The position numbers and the translations under genes were made by a program. Positions 44,076 through 54,918 of a stretch of 64,000 bases of DNA are shown piece after piece (position 1 is the first letter of the stretch; the number at the start of each line of letters is the position of its first letter). The notes beneath the pieces were generated by a model. The model saw nothing but the letters and a program-made list of their open reading frames with translations, ran no database searches and had not been told where the DNA came from. This DNA is from Adineta ricciae (Eukaryota > Rotifera > Eurotatoria > Adinetida > Adinetidae). The stretch lies in the NCBI GenBank assembly GCA_905250025.1, contig CAJNOJ010000271.1, forward strand, positions 1-64,000. Direction: 5' to 3'.

Positions 44076-45088
44076 ATGAATAATGAAATTTTATTACAAT
44101 TTTCCACCGCAGTAAAGAACACTGGGTACAATTTCATCACTGTAACTCCTGCTGTGAGTAAAAGGTGGATCTTTTTTTCGTTATTTTCAAGTACTAATAT
44201 TTGCAGACTCACGCACATGTGAACAGTCGTCCGGGCAATCGCTGGGCACGATCATTGACAGATGTTCTTGGATGGAGTCGACCATTTCATGCCAACTCTT
44301 CGGTCGTCACCGATGAACTTTTCGATCTAATGCGCAACGCACAGATACTTCGTCAAACTGAAGATCAAAGGGAGGACAGCTGGCAGAGTTTAGTGCGAAT
44401 ATCTAGCCTCGATGGAGAATTATTCCTACACTCGGCGTATCCAACATTAGCTCTGGATTCGGTTTTTTTTGGACCCGATACATACCGATTTGCGCGTGCT
44501 ATTCGAACAATGATAGCTAAACGTGATACAAATACGTCTCCAGTGCATCGTGCTATCGATATTGGTTGTGGAGCTGGACCAGGTGCTGTTATATTATCTA
44601 AAGCCTATCCCCATGCAGAGATTCTGGCAACGGATATCAATAAAACTGCACTCGACTTCACAGATATCAATGCTCATCTTGCCAATGTGAAAGTTACATC
44701 AGCTTATAGCAATCTTCTCGACGATGTAACAGGTCAATTTGATATCATCATTTCCAATCCACCCTATTTAGTGGACTCCTCTGAACGGCAATATCGTCAT
44801 GGAGGTGGAGTCCTTGGATCAGAATTGTCAGCAAACATCGTTCGCGCTGCCCGTCACCGGTTAACGATTGATGGCACATTAGTTCTGTACACAGGTTCAG
44901 TGATAATTAATGGGCAGGATTTATTTCGCGAAGAAGTCGCAAAAATCTTGGAGAATTCTGATCTCTCTTGGACTTATGAAGAAGTTGATCCCGATGTGTT
45001 TGGCGAAGAGTTATTGAGCGAATCTTATCAACATGCAGATAGAATTGCTGCTGTAGTTCTCACTGCCACCAAAACTAATCCATCATAG
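44076..45088 (+). CDS. HemK-like class I SAM-dependent methyltransferase
   Basis: Exon 1 (44076-44153, start MNNEILLQFSTAVKN) joins exon 2 (44207-45088) across a 53-bp GT-AG intron in phase 0, giving 319 residues. Methyltransferase motif I is AIDIGCGAGPGAV, the acidic loop is ILATDINKTAL, and motif IV is IIISNPPYLVDS. The NPPY tetrad is the hallmark of N-methyltransferases acting on glutamine or adenine, as in HemK/PrmC. The N-terminal part (LTDVLGWSRPF, LFLHSAYPT, DSVFFGPDTYRF) matches bacterial small-domain methyltransferases more than animal HEMK1. That suggests a bacterial origin with later intron gain. The target is not predictable. Confidence 0.75.
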
Positions 45089-45258
45089 CCGTGTTTTGGT
45101 AATGTTTCTAGGAAGTACAAATAAATCCGATTGAAATAAAGAAAAACTTCCAGCTATTTAATCAAACGAATTATTTTTATTCTATAATCATGATAGTTCA
45201 TGCAGCTTAAAGATATGAAAAGAATACTGAACGCAATATTTGAGTTCTAACTGAGCAG

Positions 45259-46426
45259 TCAATATTTAATGACGAGTGCTTCTTTGAATAATTGTTTGTA
45301 GAAGTCGACAAGACGTGCACCCTGCCAGCCAGCTTTTGCCAATTGTTGTGTGATAATACTGTATTCGGTTTGTCCTGGTGCCGAATTAACTTCGAGAAAG
45401 AAGACTTTTTCATCTGGATATTGAAGCATCAAATCAATTCTGACCAACCCGTTCAAATGAAATTTTTCATACAATTCAATAGCTCCTGCTTCCACCCGTT
45501 TCTTCGTATCTTCGCTCAAATTCGCTGGAGTGATCACTTGAGTTTCGTCATTCCCTTCGAGTTTCGTTTGAGCATCATAGAAAGCGGATTTGTTCGAATG
45601 GACTATTTCCGTAATCGGTAAAATCTGAATCTGATTACTGATTCGAAAAACACCAACAGTTATTTCTCGGCCATGGATGAACTGTTCCACAATAATATGA
45701 TTAGACTCTTCAAAGGCTCTGGCGAGAGCACTGGTCAGCTGAGATATATCTGATACTTTAGATACACCTAAACTTGATCCGGAATTGGCTGGTTTGACAA
45801 TTACAGGAAGAGAAAGGTATCCTGTATTCAGTGTGGATAAGACTGTTGAATCGCCGATCGGTACAGAGTAAAAGACATCGATGGAGGGCGAAACATGAAC
45901 GACAGGCGAATTGAATGAGCGAACGAGTCGACTAGCGATGCTTTTATTGAATGTCACAGCTGCAATGAAAACACGTTACAAAATTATCAAGAAATTGATT
46001 GAAGAAAATACGAGGTTAGGAACAAATCCTCTCTACTTGTACTTTTCTCTTCAAATAGAACGTACCTGAGGAAAGAAGATCACATCCAACAAAAGGTACT
46101 TTAGTTATCTGAAGATATCCTTGCAATTGACCGTCTTCACCGGGAGATCCTCCAACAAAAAGGACTGCTAAATCGAATTTGATTTTTCCTTCAGTAGGTA
46201 ATAAGAGTGTAAAATCATTGCGATCGACGTGAAATCTTTGTCCATTACTCTTGGCATCTTCATAATGCCATCCATCTTTATTGACATGAATTAAGTAGGT
46301 ATGATAATCTTTATCACCTTCAAAAATCTTCTCTAAATGTTTTCCACTCCACAGAGCGACAGCTCCTTCAGGAGAATATCCACCCGCAAGAATGGCAACC
46401 AATGCTTTTCTATTCTCGTGCTCCAT
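45259..46426 (-). CDS. ddl: D-alanine-D-alanine ligase
   Basis: Exon 1 is 46426-46066 and exon 2 is 45959-45259, with a 106-bp GT-AG intron in phase 1; 353 residues. It is an ATP-grasp ligase that joins two D-alanines using ATP. Visible signatures are LAGGYSPEGAVALWSG (the N-terminal Glu that binds the first D-Ala), PVIVKPANSGSSLGVSKV (ATP-grasp Lys and Ser loop), SAFYDAQTKL (omega loop Tyr), GLVRIDLML and FLEVNSAPGQTEYS (Mg2+-binding Glu/Asn and Arg). All key residues are present and there is no lesion. Animals lack this enzyme, but bacterial-type ddl has been reported in bdelloid rotifers. It faces alr head-to-head across 325 bp. Bdelloids have no known peptidoglycan wall, so the use of D-Ala-D-Ala is unknown. 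Confidence 0.93.
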
Positions 46427-46751
46427 ATATTTTGTCGATTTACTTACAGTGTAATAGTTTTGACTAATGATTTACATATAAGAATAAAAAGGAACAACGT
46501 GTAAAGTAAAAGCAGACAGGGTCAAAGAGTATGATAAAAATACTCACACAATAGCTGTATTAATCAATGAGTATATTCCTTGATACAGAACGAGCAAAAG
46601 AAAAGAAAAAAGTTTTTATCATCATTCACTTAGTGCGAAGGACAAACAGAACGAATAAAAATTTTAAAAAATCTACGTGCAAATTGTTCGATGAATGCCA
46701 TCTTTTGTTTTTCTAAGAAATCACGTCTTTCAATAATATTCGTCCGTTGAA
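46427..46751. promoter_or_regulatory. divergent ddl-alr intergenic region
   Basis: The start codons of ddl (46426, minus) and alr (46752, plus) are only 325 bp apart, so both promoters must lie here or overlap. The region is AT-rich with A-tracts. I see no motif I can name. Confidence 0.5.
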
Positions 46752-48399
46752 ATGCGTCCTCTCTGCACCCGTTTGATAGATACCGATGAATGTTCATGTC
46801 CTTCAACCATGTATATCGATTTTAATGCAATGAGACATAATCTGGAAAAATTTCAGAATGTTCTCTCATCTACAACAAAAATCATGATGATGGTTAAAGC
46901 GTCCGCATACGGTGCCGGTATCGAACAGATTAGTCAATGGGCTGAAAATACTGGAAAAATCGATTACTTGGGCGTAGTTTACGCAGTCGAAGGTGTGAAA
47001 TTGAGAAAAGCAGGAGTTACTTTACCCGTTATGGTAATCAATATTTACGGTATTGATATTGATTTTGAGACTTGTCGAATGTACAATTTGGAACCAGTCA
47101 TCTATTCTATTTCGTTACTAAAACAACTGGTTCATTGGCTCAAGGAAAATGACCAAGGTAAGTTCAACTTAGCGAAAGCAGAAGTTTTCTTTTCAATTTT
47201 TGCTCAATTTCTAACCAATATTTTTCGTTCTTGATTGGATATTTTCAATCAAAGACCTAATTGATAGGACAACTTTTTCGACTCGTCACTTCATTCACTC
47301 TCTTTTCGTGAGACATTCCGCTTCTGTTATTTTTTCAACAAATTTCTTCTTGTATCGAATGAAGATACAAAGAGTAGGGAGAAACTAATCTGAGTCTTAA
47401 CATCTCTTGCGATATCTGTTTTAATTTAATTAGATCTTTTACAGATACGAAGTAGTATAAAAATGTTCCACTATTTTACACGAAGCTACGGATAGTGAAA
47501 ATCTAATATGCATTTAAACATACTGCAAACGACGAGTTGCTTAGTTTATCTTTCTTAAGAGATTAATGTTAATATTTTTTGTAGGAACCTTTCCAAATCT
47601 TCACATAAAAATGAACACTGGTATGAATCGTTTGGGCTTAGAATTTGAAGAACTTCCAGAACTGTTGGCCATCCTGTCAGACTGTTTTTGCTGTTCTCTA
47701 ACAGTGAAATCGATCTATAGTCATGCTGCAGCAAGCGACGATCCTCAAGAGGATCGTTATACCAACGAACAAGCCAATTTGTTTATTTCCAGTGCTAGTG
47801 CCATGGAACAAGGTCTCGGCTATCCACTACTAAAACACATATGCAACTCAATGGGTACTTTACGTCATCCTCAGTTCCATTTCGACATGGTCCGTATTGG
47901 AGGTGGTCTCTACGGTGCTGCTACTTGTTTTCTACCTTATCTAGCACCTTTACTAACGGCTATTTCTTTAACGAGCACTATTACTCAAGTACGTCGTGTG
48001 AAAAAAGGTTCCACTATCGGTTATAATCGACGTGGACTAGTAAATCGAGATTCTCTCATTGGCATTATTTCTATTGGATATGCGGATGGATTGAAACGAC
48101 ATTTAGGAAATGGTCACGGACATGTATGGATACACAATTGTCGAGTGCCATTTATAGGTTCGATTTGTATGGATTATGCTATGATTGATCTAACCGATGT
48201 TTCGGTAGAAAATGAACATGAATTACAAAACGAATCAGTGGAAATATTTGGTCATCATATTAATATTGAGGAAGTGGCTAAACAATGTGACACAATTGTC
48301 TTCGAATTTATCTCAACTATTGGTCAACGAGTTAGACGTGTTTATATTAACGAGAATCAATCGACAAATCTGACCAGTCCAGGTGATCCGGTAGTTTGA
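46752..48399 (+). CDS. alr: alanine racemase
   Basis: Exon 1 (46752-47157) and exon 2 (47585-48399) join in phase 1 across a 427-bp intron, giving 406 residues. This PLP enzyme interconverts L- and D-alanine. The PLP lysine sits in MMVKASAYGAGI, the barrel continues with LHIKMNTGMNRLG (the family's KxDTGMxRxG) and YSHAAASDD. The C-terminal domain shows GYADGL and GSICMDYAMIDLTDV, the latter resembling the block with the second catalytic base. All these elements are present. It supplies the substrate of the neighbouring ddl. Bacterial alr genes have been described in bdelloids; the intron shows it is not bacterial contamination. Confidence 0.93.
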
Positions 48400-49472
48400 C
48401 ATTCTTCACCAATTAAATCATTTATCTTTGTCTTATACTTTTGTTTTTCATTACACATATAAATCTTTTCTGAAGAAGTACATCGTAAGAAATAAAAGGA
48501 ACAAGAATGAGGTTTTAACTCATTATGCTGCTAGAACTTATTGATCATCCAATGTATTTTAGTTTTTCAATTAGTTCAATTGGATGTTCTTCCCATAAAA
48601 GACTTGATTCGAATTTAATATCAGTAGTTTCATATAGTTCGTTGGAATTGTACACATAGTTGAACCATCGAACCACAATTTGATTATTTCGTGAGCAGAA
48701 TTTGGAAATATAAATAAATTCATTTAAAACTTTTTCTATGTTTTAACCGTTAGGAGACGAGTATCCTTTCAAAAAAATTAAGCCTTTCACTAACGCTCCT
48801 GCTATATATTAGAAGCTTTTCTAAAACCGTTTAATCTGATGCCCATACTAAAATCCTCTTTGCTTTTAACATGTTCTTAAACGTTTTTTACCGTCCGTTA
48901 TCATGCCCTAAAACTAGCAGTTCATCCGATGAATATTTGCGTTCTTCCGCATTATCTTCATATTCATGGTAGAGTAATTATAACCCAGAACTCTATGTTC
49001 TTCTTTCACCAATAAAAAACGGTGTTGATCACTAATGAGCCATATTTCAACGCTCGTCTGATTCAGCATCTTTTCTACTTTGCTTGTATTCGGATCCTTA
49101 GATATTTATTCATTGTTGACGAACTGAACATATCTCGGTGGAAGAGATCAAATTTGAACTCATATTTTCAATTATGAGTGCCACAGAACGAATTACGAAA
49201 TGTTTTTCTTCTCTCGAATGACAAAAATAGTGCTTCGAAAACTTCATTTTTCAAAGCATACACTGCTCGAGAATAGATGGTCGAAATTATCGACATGTCA
49301 TATTGATTTCACTGGCCCTTTATCGCAATTCACAATATGCAGCGAATATGCCGTCATATAGACTGTTAAATTTTCTGTCGTATGTTAGTTTCAATTAGAA
49401 CTGAATAAAACCATGATTGATTGCTTTACGAATTTCTCTTATGAGTGCTTTTATTTATGCGTAGAGTAAAAC
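48400..49472. other. intergenic with a dispersed repeat
   Basis: Contains 48905-49083, the second copy of the repeat at 35005-35183. No gene recognised. Confidence 0.5.
48905..49083. repeat. dispersed repeat, copy 2
   Basis: Same orientation and about 90% identity with 35005-35183. Both copies lie in the 3' flank of a plus-strand gene. Confidence 0.7.
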
Positions 49473-49678
49473 GGAAAATCGATAATAGGAATTTGGGCAA
49501 TATTGTCGGATTTAAAAAACTGCCTAGAGATAGGGTGGGGTGCAGATGAGGATGTAAGGGTGTGGATAGGTCTGGGCAGTAGGATACTACATGAAAATTT
49601 GTACTGAAATACTCCTAAGAAAGCCTATGCAGTTTTTCAAATCTGCAAGATTGTCAAAATTCCTATTGTCGATTTTCC
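49473..49678. mobile_element. 206-bp MITE with terminal inverted repeats
   Basis: The left arm from 49473 (GGAAAATCGATAATAGGAAT) pairs with the right arm ending 49678 over roughly 55 bp. The interior is G-rich (GGGTGGGGTGCAG) and non-coding. The right end stops one base before the stop codon of the next minus-strand gene. Pairing of the flanks may extend a few bases into that codon. Confidence 0.7.
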
Positions 49679-49679
49679 A

Positions 49680-51673
49680 CTAAACTATGCGTAATTGTAC
49701 TTTTGGAGTGCGAAGATATGCACTACTGTGTCTGAATAGACAAGCCCATGGTAACGGATATTTCTCGGTATCAACGCCAATTGCTTGTGTCCATCTTGTT
49801 CTTCGATTGACTAACACAACTTTATACGCATCACAATCGATCGTTAATTCAAATATATCATTAACTTCACACAATTTTTCAGTAGACAGAATTGGTGCAC
49901 CAAATTTGATTTGAACGCGTGAAATGTCATCGTAGTTGTGAATCATATTCATGTGAAGCTGAAGTGTTTTACTTTCACAAGACAAAATTTTAAATTCAAT
50001 TCGATGAATACCAGCTGAATATTTCAAACACGTGACACCATACTGGCGTGAACTATCATAGCTAATAACCTTTCCATACTCTGATACCCTTCTGACATCA
50101 TTATAATGTGGTGTTTGTACTCCATCTTTATCACACCCAAACGCGACAAATCGTTCTTCGTTGTCCTCTGCTCCACATCGATGGCAATATTGTTTTGTAT
50201 CATGAAGATTATCATTGATGTCTATAAGCTCCGTTCTTATTAACTTTCTGTCAACGTAATGAAGAATACTAAAATTAGTTGGTAATTTTGAATCTGCATT
50301 AGTTGGATCTAAATTATTATTACGAAGGATAAATTTGACATTGTCTTTCCTTGAGTGCATAAGGTCAGTGAATTTCTTCATGAAAAGTTTCCAACTGGCA
50401 TCATTATTGACTATTAGATGATCATTGATAACGCCAATAAATAGATCTTGTTCTTTTTCGCCATATTCACAGAGCATAAGACTCTCCGCAGTATTGTTAT
50501 CGACTAAAATGCATCCACGATCTGATGCAATACGAAGAAAATGAATTTGTTCGTTTTGAGAATAGCTTTGTTCGTGCATTTGGACAAGTTTATCAAAAGA
50601 AGTATTGATTTGTTCTAGAAATGTCCTTTCATCAATATTATTGCTGCGAACTTTCACTAAGTTTTCGCTTAGCATTTCACGATATGCAACCTGAGCATGT
50701 AGCAGTTCAAAATGTCGCTTTCCAATGCATTTACGTGTTACATCTGATATGCAAACTGAAACACTTTCGTACATTTCAAAGTAATCAGCATATTTCTGTT
50801 GTATTTCGAGTAAATGATCCGCATTTAATTGAATTTTGAATAAAGTCCCTTGACTTATGAGACAACTGTCCAAACCATCGATAGATATTTTCAATTGACG
50901 TTTGAGATTGTTAATAGGATAAAGAATATATTCAATTGGCTTAGCTTGTGAGGTCATTTTTTCCATGGATTTTGGCAGATCTTTAAAAAATGCTAAACTT
51001 TCGTCAACAGTTTGTGGTAGTTGATTGGTAAACTTGATATCGGTGTAGATTTTGACATGAAATGTATTCTTACTTATTGTCGACGTTTGTTTATATTCTG
51101 CACCGCCTCCAACCGAGCCGGACGAAAGAGCTTTAACTTCAGTTAGCATGACTTTTAATTTACCTTCGACTTCACATTTGTTTTCATTCTTTTCAACTCG
51201 TCGTTCGAAATTTGCACTGACACAGAAACCGTAAATAGCACCGATAACGATGTGCGTGGCCTCGATCGGTTGTCGTTTAAATGTAATCAATTCGTTTAAT
51301 TTCTTGTTGTTATTTAGAATCGCTTCCTTGAATTGTTTCGATCGGACTGTTTCGCGGTAGAAAATGGACGCTTGGACAATATGACTCGTTTTTGGGGATT
51401 CTGTTAAGAACTTGAACGAACCACTCGGTTTTGCCAGATCAGATAAGATACTCGCAGATAGATCCAGATCAATTTTAAATTTTTTAAATTTATCAGCCAT
51501 CGTATCACGAAAACTATGCTCGTAAACAATACTCGTGCAAGGTGAGATATCCAAGATATTTTTATCTAATACAATCCCAGTTTTTAAGCAGGAATGCATT
51601 AAAAACCGATCGCGTCGCATGTCATAATAAGAGCCAATGTCATGGTTCGAATCGTCTAATGCTTGTCGATTTA
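49680..51673 (-). CDS. stonustoxin/MACPF-like protein, 5' end split by a palindromic insertion
   Basis: A single exon of about 660 codons. The N-terminal stretch DIGSYYDMRRDRFL resembles the LGxLYDARxD start of stonustoxin-type (SNTX) proteins. The central GAIYGFCVSANF and SSGSVGGGAEYKQT segments would fit the perforin-like core, where a glycine cluster precedes membrane-inserting helices. The C-terminal half, with a CHRCG pair, is not recognised. Such proteins in invertebrates may serve in defence or intracellular signalling rather than as venom, and no signal peptide is seen. The frame enters the palindromic element at 51674. An ATG in the same frame lies on the far side at 51914-51916, in register once the element and one TA are discounted. 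The family assignment is tentative. Confidence 0.45.
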
Positions 51674-51895
51674 CAGTGCTGGTCAAAATTATAAGAACAG
51701 AGCTTTTCTCAAAGTGTTAGCGTGTTCTCATCTCCTCTTTTCCTATTTAGACTAATTTAAAAATCAGTATATATATATCCAAGTACTTGGATATATATAT
51801 ACTGATTTTTAAATTAGTCTAAATAGGAAAAGAGGAGATGAGAACACGCTAACACTTTGAGAAAAGCTCTGTTCTTATAATTTTGACCAGTACTG
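51674..51895. mobile_element. Tc1-type palindromic MITE, TA-flanked
   Basis: A near-perfect 222-bp inverted repeat centred between 51784 and 51785. Its termini are CAGTGCTGGTCAAAATTATA and the mirror of CAGTACTGGTCAAAATTATA. It is flanked by TA at 51672-51673 and 51896-51897. The terminal sequence resembles Tc1 elements. There is practically no spacer, so it would form an extremely stable hairpin. Confidence 0.85.
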
Positions 51896-52057
51896 TATAT
51901 AATCGTTCGCTAACATATGTAATAATCAAAAACGTTCTCTAAAAATATTCAAATAAACACACGTTCTGAGAAGACAATTGCATATTGGTTTAAGGAATGC
52001 GTTAATGAAAAAATCGCGAGTTATTTATCGATATCTACACAAACAGAAACTCATATG
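51888..52057. repeat. 170-bp contig-end overlap, copy 1
   Basis: Matches 61675-61844 over its whole length. It sits immediately before the N at 52058, and its copy sits immediately after the N at 61674. Confidence 0.85.
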
Positions 52058-52058
52058 N
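52058..52058. other. single-N contig join
   Basis: The sequence to the left continues at 61845 (AATGACGC), not at 52059. Confidence 0.8.
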
Positions 52059-53340
52059 CCCGAACGCGATACAACTAAGAAATGCGCCTAGACGCATCCT
52101 ATAAACGCATCCGAACGCGATAGAATTAAGAAACGCGTCTAGACGCATCCTATAAGCGCGTCTGAACGCGATAGATCCTAAGAAACGCGACCAGGCGCAT
52201 CATATAAACGCGTCTGGGCGCGTTTATGTGTGTTTTCGGCAGTTGGTGCGTTCAAACGCGTCTGAAATGACAAACTCTTCCATTCGAATCATTGAAAATG
52301 CATTTTCCACAGTACCTTCTTTTAAAAACTTCGTTCACTTACTCTACTAAATTGTATCTTTTTGTGTGAAACCTCTAGGCTGTTCGTTCGATATGACTTT
52401 CTGTCAACTGTTCTCATTGTAACTCATGAAAAGATCTGAAAGGTTTTCAATTGAAAAACAGAACCATTAATATAAGTAAAGAGATAATGGAAAATAAAAG
52501 TTCATCAAAAGCATGAACAAAATCTGCTGCCATCGCTAGGAATCGCTCATTAGATTCATCAGGAATAGAGATAAACAATATTTTATTCACCAAAGCCGTG
52601 CCGAGGATCAAAATTATTAACAATTCATATTAAAATAATTTCTCACTCAACAAACAAAGATTTCACTAGGACATCGCATTATTCTTCTTAAATGAGAATA
52701 GGAAGAAAGTTGATTTATCTTTCCGATTCAATAGAAAAGAATCTGAGTTTTGTCGTTAGAAAAACACCTGAAGTACGCATTATTAGTTAATATCCAGATA
52801 TATTCATGAATTTTTTGTACGATTCATTTCATTTGAGATAAGTCCTGGACGAATTATCTTCTTAAAAAAGAAATCTAACTTGTTCATAGATAAGCCAATA
52901 TAGTGCAATGGCCTAAGTAAGTAGACTTGTAATTGAAAGGTTTTATGTTCTAGTCTCACTCGTCGAACCATCTAAATGTATGTATAAAAATTGAATAGAT
53001 GTCCTAGTAGAAGCGTGGTGGAAGAGATGAACATCAGGAGAGAATGATGGTGACGCAGGTCAAAGCTGTAGGAATAGAATGCTTTTTTGGAAAAAGCCAT
53101 CTCTTCGAACGCGTCTGGACGCGTTTTGAAAAAGAAACGCGTTTATGCCGTCAGATGTTTCATCGTCTCTTCGGACGTGTGTGGACGCGTTTTGAGAGAG
53201 AAACGCAGTTGAACGCATCTGAAAGACGCGTCTGGATGCGTTTGATTAACGCATCTAGATGCATCAAATGTTTCATTTCTATCGCGTTTGGTGCGTTTGA
53301 CACGCATCCCAAACGCGTTTTAAACGCGTTTATACTCAAA
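52059..53340. repeat. GC-rich MluI-motif repeat region, possible element
   Basis: Arrays of a degenerate palindrome built on ACGCGTCT(A/G)GACGCGT lie at 52059-52265 and 53098-53336, flanking about 830 bp of AT-rich sequence. The motifs stand out because CpG and GC are otherwise scarce. This could be one transposable element with multiple subterminal repeats, or two satellite patches. The interior has no gene. Confidence 0.5.
52895..52968 (+). ncRNA. possible tRNA-derived (SINE-like) sequence
   Basis: Contains an A-box-like TAGTGCAATGGCCTAAGTA, an anticodon-loop-like CTTGTAA, and a B-box-like GTTCTAGTCTC at about tRNA spacing. The acceptor stem does not pair well, so it is not a functional tRNA call. 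It may be a degenerate tRNA-Thr-like SINE head or chance. Confidence 0.25.
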
Positions 53341-53346
53341 AAAATT

Positions 53347-53760
53347 TCACATGGGCCCATTTGATTTCTCATCCGGATGAATTAAATTAGTTAAAATTTT
53401 CTTAACAAAAACTTTCGAATTGGTATCGTTTATAACTTCGAGAACATCGTCAAGATCAATGATACGATTTTCGCTGTTGATCATTTTTGTTATCGAATGA
53501 ACATAACAAAACAAAGATAGATGACCTAAATGACTTTCTCCGACGTTTTCTAATCGTTGAACATGTCTCTGTAATTCTCCTTTGATTTTCATAGATACTA
53601 ATGTTTTATTCTGCCAAACATCATATCAACAATACACATTTCTATGAATCCATCTCTGATTGAATCGTAATATTCCAATAAGCATGAACAACACAATTAA
53701 TATTTGGTTCTGAAGATCGCTTTCCGATAATAATCAAGACCATATTTCACCAAACATAAA
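53347..53760 (-). pseudogene. unknown gene fragment, copy 1
   Basis: The open part begins MKIKGELQRHVQRLENVG and continues with IIDLDDVLEVIND and NLIHPDEKSN. Upstream (to 53760) the frame is broken, whereas copy 2 at 62967-63236 is open there. I do not recognise the family; the pair together suggests a former protein of at least 130 residues. Confidence 0.45.
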
Positions 53761-54720
53761 ATGAACTATGAAATGCTGTAAATCAATGTTGATTTTTTTC
53801 ACACTGATTATCAATGTTTGATGTTTTCTGTTTCTTGTTAACAGACATTATTTCTTCATAAATTAAAAACCATATCGATTTGATCGTTATTCATTCTCGG
53901 TTGTACCACAGACAATTACTTCTTTTGGTGCTTTTTCCATGTTTAACTCATTCCTGATCCTTGAGAGTTGCTAAGCGTGTCATTCTACAGTACAACTACG
54001 GATTAACTTATCTCATTGATCATATTTATAGTTCTTTTCTAGCATAATTTATCTGTAGAATATTGAATTTTCGGCGTAAGTAGATTTGGTCGAGATTTCA
54101 ATATCCGGATGAGAGTAACTAATGAATTGTTTTAACGATATAGAGAATAGAATCACATGAACGAAGTTTTATTTCAAAAACTGAATTATTTCATTCCGAA
54201 GAGTGAGAAAATCATCAAAGATTCTTCTTTTACACAGTTATTTAACTCTAATACTAATGTCACTGCTCTCTCTCAGGCCAAAAAGTTCATTTCGAATGAA
54301 AAAAGTATTCACTATTTCCGAGGTGAGAATTGATTTATTGAAATCCATTACAACTTACAGAAACTTATCGTATGTTGGTAAACATTATCGATAATTTCAA
54401 TTCCAAAATCAAAAAAGAAGATGTCCGATGAAATTTTTCTATGCCAACCTTCAACAATGATTCCATTTTGGAGAATATTCTTCAGATGCTTGATAAGTAA
54501 AGATAATTATCCGTCAGACATCTGATCGTTTACGTTGAATAAACAACCATCATTCATCTTTTCTAAACGTCTCTATCCGTTAACACTTTTAATACGAAGA
54601 AGAGAAGATGACGTTTGGAAATAATCCAACTGCATTTGGATTATGATACAGAAACCAGTCGAAAGACAAATTTTTGCTGATCTTGTCTGCAAGAGATTAG
54701 GTTAGATTCTTAATTGGAGT
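53360..54720. repeat. homologous block X, copy 1
   Basis: Collinear with 62858-64000, with substitutions and indels. Copy 1 has about 200 extra bases at 53968-54190. Confidence 0.85.
54157..54431 (+). CDS. small two-exon protein with a 38-nt intron, copy 1
   Basis: Exon 1 is 54157-54322 (start MNEVLFQKLNYFIP) and ends CGAG|GTGAGA. The next AG, in a good context (ACTTACAG), comes 38 nt later, and exon 2 is 54361-54431. Phase 1 fits and gives 78 residues ending KKEDVR. Without splicing the frame stops at once (RGEN). Both splice sites and the exon 2 frame are kept in copy 2. The protein is Lys/Asn-rich and of unknown function. It may be a fragment of a longer gene whose 5' exons differ between the copies. 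Confidence 0.45.
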
Positions 54721-54918
54721 TTTTTTTATTAAAATTAAAGGTTGGGAAGACTGGCGGAAGAAATAAGTGTATAGATTAACAATAAAATAGAATACATAAA
54801 TGCGGTGAAAATGTGACAAAAACAAAATGAAAAAAACTTTAGATCAGAAGAAAAGGATGGTACATACTGGACGACATCGTTCTGTATTGACAAATATTGA
54901 TGATACGTTACACTTTGT

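Noticed and set aside
45259-48399. Bacterial contamination as the source of ddl and alr
   Set aside because: Both genes contain phase-consistent GT-AG introns and sit among intron-bearing genes of the same base composition.
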